Shown in pieces: positions 41,702-42,488 of a stretch of 42,488 bases of DNA. The DNA is from Eubacteriales bacterium. Lineage in GTDB: Bacteria; Bacillota; Clostridia; Oscillospirales; Butyricicoccaceae. Each line of letters starts with the position of its first letter. Within the stretch, counting starts at the first letter, position 1. The position numbers were made by a program, and so were the translations under genes. The notes below the pieces were generated by a model, which did not search any database, was not told the DNA's origin, and was given only the letters and a program-made list of their open reading frames with translations. The stretch lies in contig JAUNSG010000018.1 in assembly GCA_030539335.1 (NCBI GenBank), positions 1 to 42,488 on the forward strand, written 5' to 3'.

Positions 41702-42079
41702 TCACGTTGAAAAGGTGTAGGGATTGTCTGTCTCACGGTTTCGGTATTCGTGCTTCTCGTAATAGCCGATCAGAGTGCCGTCATCCTCTCGCAGTGCAAC
41801 CATGTAGACATCTTTGTTTTCCTTTTCGTTGTGGACGGTAAAGATCCGGTTGTGCTCCGGGCTTTCCTGGAACCATGCGATGACTTTCCGGATGATCGCA
41901 TTGGAATGTGCGTTGTGGCAGTCCAGCAGATTCTGTCCCAGCAGGGCTGCACCGCCGCGCTTGTGATAGCGTTCGATCGCGGTGGGATTCATATAGATGA
42001 TTTCGTGGCTGAGATTGCAGATGACAATCGCACTGCTGTCCTGGTCCAGAACACTTTTGAAATACGGGGTGAGTTCCAT
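41702..42079 (-). CDS. Single-domain PAS protein
   Basis: This 125-residue cytoplasmic protein is one PAS domain (SSAIVICNLSHEIIYMNPTAIERYHK, LLGQNLLDCHN, then YMVALREDDGTLIGYYEKHEY). It has no output domain. Short PAS proteins of this type are common in clostridia and may bind a ligand such as a cofactor; none can be assigned here. I chose ATG 42079 because AAAGGAG lies 8 bases upstream. The promoter with an internal dyad lies about 50 bp upstream. Confidence 0.85.
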   Translation of the reverse strand: MELTPYFKSVLDQDSSAIVICNLSHEIIYMNPTAIERYHKRGGAALLGQNLLDCHNAHSNAIIRKVIAWFQESPEHNRIFTVHNEKENKDVYMVALREDDGTLIGYYEKHEYRNRETDNPYTFST

Positions 42080-42130
42080 GTTGAAGACTCCTTTGCTGTA
42101 AATGAGATCGAAAAATGTTTCCGCTGTCTC

Positions 42131-42159
42131 ATGATAGCATGGATTCATGCTGTTGTAAA
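42131..42159 (-). promoter_or_regulatory. Promoter of the PAS gene with dyad spacer
   Basis: On the minus strand TTTACA (42159-42154), 17-bp spacer, TATCAT (42136-42131). The spacer contains the perfect dyad GCATG-AATC-CATGC (42137-42150), a likely operator. Confidence 0.65.
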
Positions 42160-42174
42160 TGTGGATTTTGTTCC

Positions 42175-42223
42175 GATAAAAAATGAAAAGGGACCACGGT
42201 CTCTGTGACAGCGGTCTCCTTTT
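42175..42223 (-). terminator. Terminator downstream of the edge gene
   Basis: On the minus strand AAAAGG with an ACC part pairs with GGTC and CCTTTT, followed by CATTTTTT. Confidence 0.6.
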
Positions 42224-42244
42224 CCATAGAGATAGATGTATTCC

Positions 42245-42264
42245 GAAAAGGCAATGGCCTTTTC
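42245..42264. other. Perfect 8-bp hairpin after the edge gene
   Basis: GAAAAGGC and GCCTTTTC enclose AATG. It lies 16 bp after the stop of the minus-strand edge gene and may assist 3'-end formation. Confidence 0.4.
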
Positions 42265-42279
42265 TGGCGATTGTAGGGG

Positions 42280-42486
42280 TTAAACCGACGCAAGGAAGCG
42301 AAGGAATGCCTGTTTTCCTGCCTCCGTGCGCGGATAGACACCGGCGTGTTCCAGTACCTTGGCAAAAACCACGCCGACTTCTTTTTGGAGGATGTCCATG
42401 GCGTTGTCCACAGTGAAGGTATACTTGCTCTGAAGCTCCTCCGCCCAGTCGGCATGCTTGGCAATCCGTTCATCCGCGCGGATATC
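42280..42486 (-). CDS. C-terminal part of an unidentified protein (partial)
   Basis: The minus-strand frame enters from the window edge and stops at TAA (42282-42280), giving 68 residues. It includes HADWAEELQSKYTFTVDNAM and ends GKQAFLRFLASV. Codon use is like the neighbouring genes. The helical segment with QKEVGVVFAKVLEHAGVYPRT suggests a small globular enzyme or regulator, but I do not recognise it. Confidence 0.65.
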   Translation of the reverse strand, partial: DIRADERIAKHADWAEELQSKYTFTVDNAMDILQKEVGVVFAKVLEHAGVYPRTEAGKQAFLRFLASV

Positions 42487-42488
42487 CG

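Overview
The window looks like chromosomal DNA of a spore-forming anaerobic Firmicute of class Clostridia, probably a gut Oscillospiraceae/Butyricicoccaceae-type organism (inference). The evidence is a YmxH/PdaB/CwlD-like sporulation wall cluster, a group B [FeFe]-hydrogenase-like protein, rubrerythrin, oxygen-sensitive type fumarase, strong AGGAGG ribosome sites, near-consensus sigma-A promoters with 17-bp spacers and many hairpin-plus-U-tract terminators. No rRNA, tRNA, insertion sequence, prophage or CRISPR array was seen.

Layout. 1-119: tail of an unidentified gene with terminator. 304-4497: three-gene sensor operon (YesM-type histidine kinase, sugar-binding lipoprotein, YesN-type AraC response regulator) without a permease. 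4695-5458: XRE regulator with membrane tail plus a small membrane protein. 5663-7261: SSS-family sodium/solute symporter. 7341-7706: a 366-bp control region with dyads and two possible promoters. 7707-12981: sorbitol (glucitol) PTS operon in the order dehydrogenase, activator GutR, GutM, EIIC, EIIBC, EIIA, as in the Lactobacillus casei gutFRMCBA operon. 13126-14924: ROK regulator and HAD phosphatase. 15103-20071: OmpR-type response regulator, intramembrane-sensing kinase and an ABC/FtsX exporter, which resembles a peptide-antibiotic sensing/detoxification module. 20174-22155: YczE-like membrane protein and GH3 beta-N-acetylhexosaminidase lipoprotein. 22218-23244: an uncharacterised protein divergent from a small XRE regulator across tandem 20-bp repeats. 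23379-25325: ApbE, NusG-domain-II protein and Gx-type transporter (flavinylation/redox module). 25380-25745: low-complexity lipoprotein.

25907-29117: Ser/Thr sodium symporter SstT convergent with threonine dehydratase, which is divergent from a lone fumarase beta subunit. Together they suggest uptake and deamination of serine/threonine. 29354-30775: group B [FeFe]-hydrogenase-like protein. 30908-33641: amidase, M23 peptidase, polysaccharide deacetylase and YmxH, which read as a sporulation/cell-wall operon with overlapping genes. 33893-35632: rpsB-tsf with a candidate structured leader and an attenuator between the genes. 35824-37895: HMGL-like aldolase and a LysR regulator. 38036-40582: rubrerythrin, a divergent sigma-like protein, two small proteins and MntP. 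40638-42079 (minus strand): a MerR/TipAS regulator gene interrupted by an in-frame TGA and a single-domain PAS protein. 42280-42486: partial gene at the edge.

The strongest leads for follow-up are the permease-less kinase/binding-protein/regulator triad, the interrupted TipAS gene, the sorbitol control region with its unusual EIIA, the uncharacterised-protein/XRE pair and the rpsB leader. No single locus is clearly a wholly new system. The pair at 22218-23244 is the best candidate for undescribed biology.
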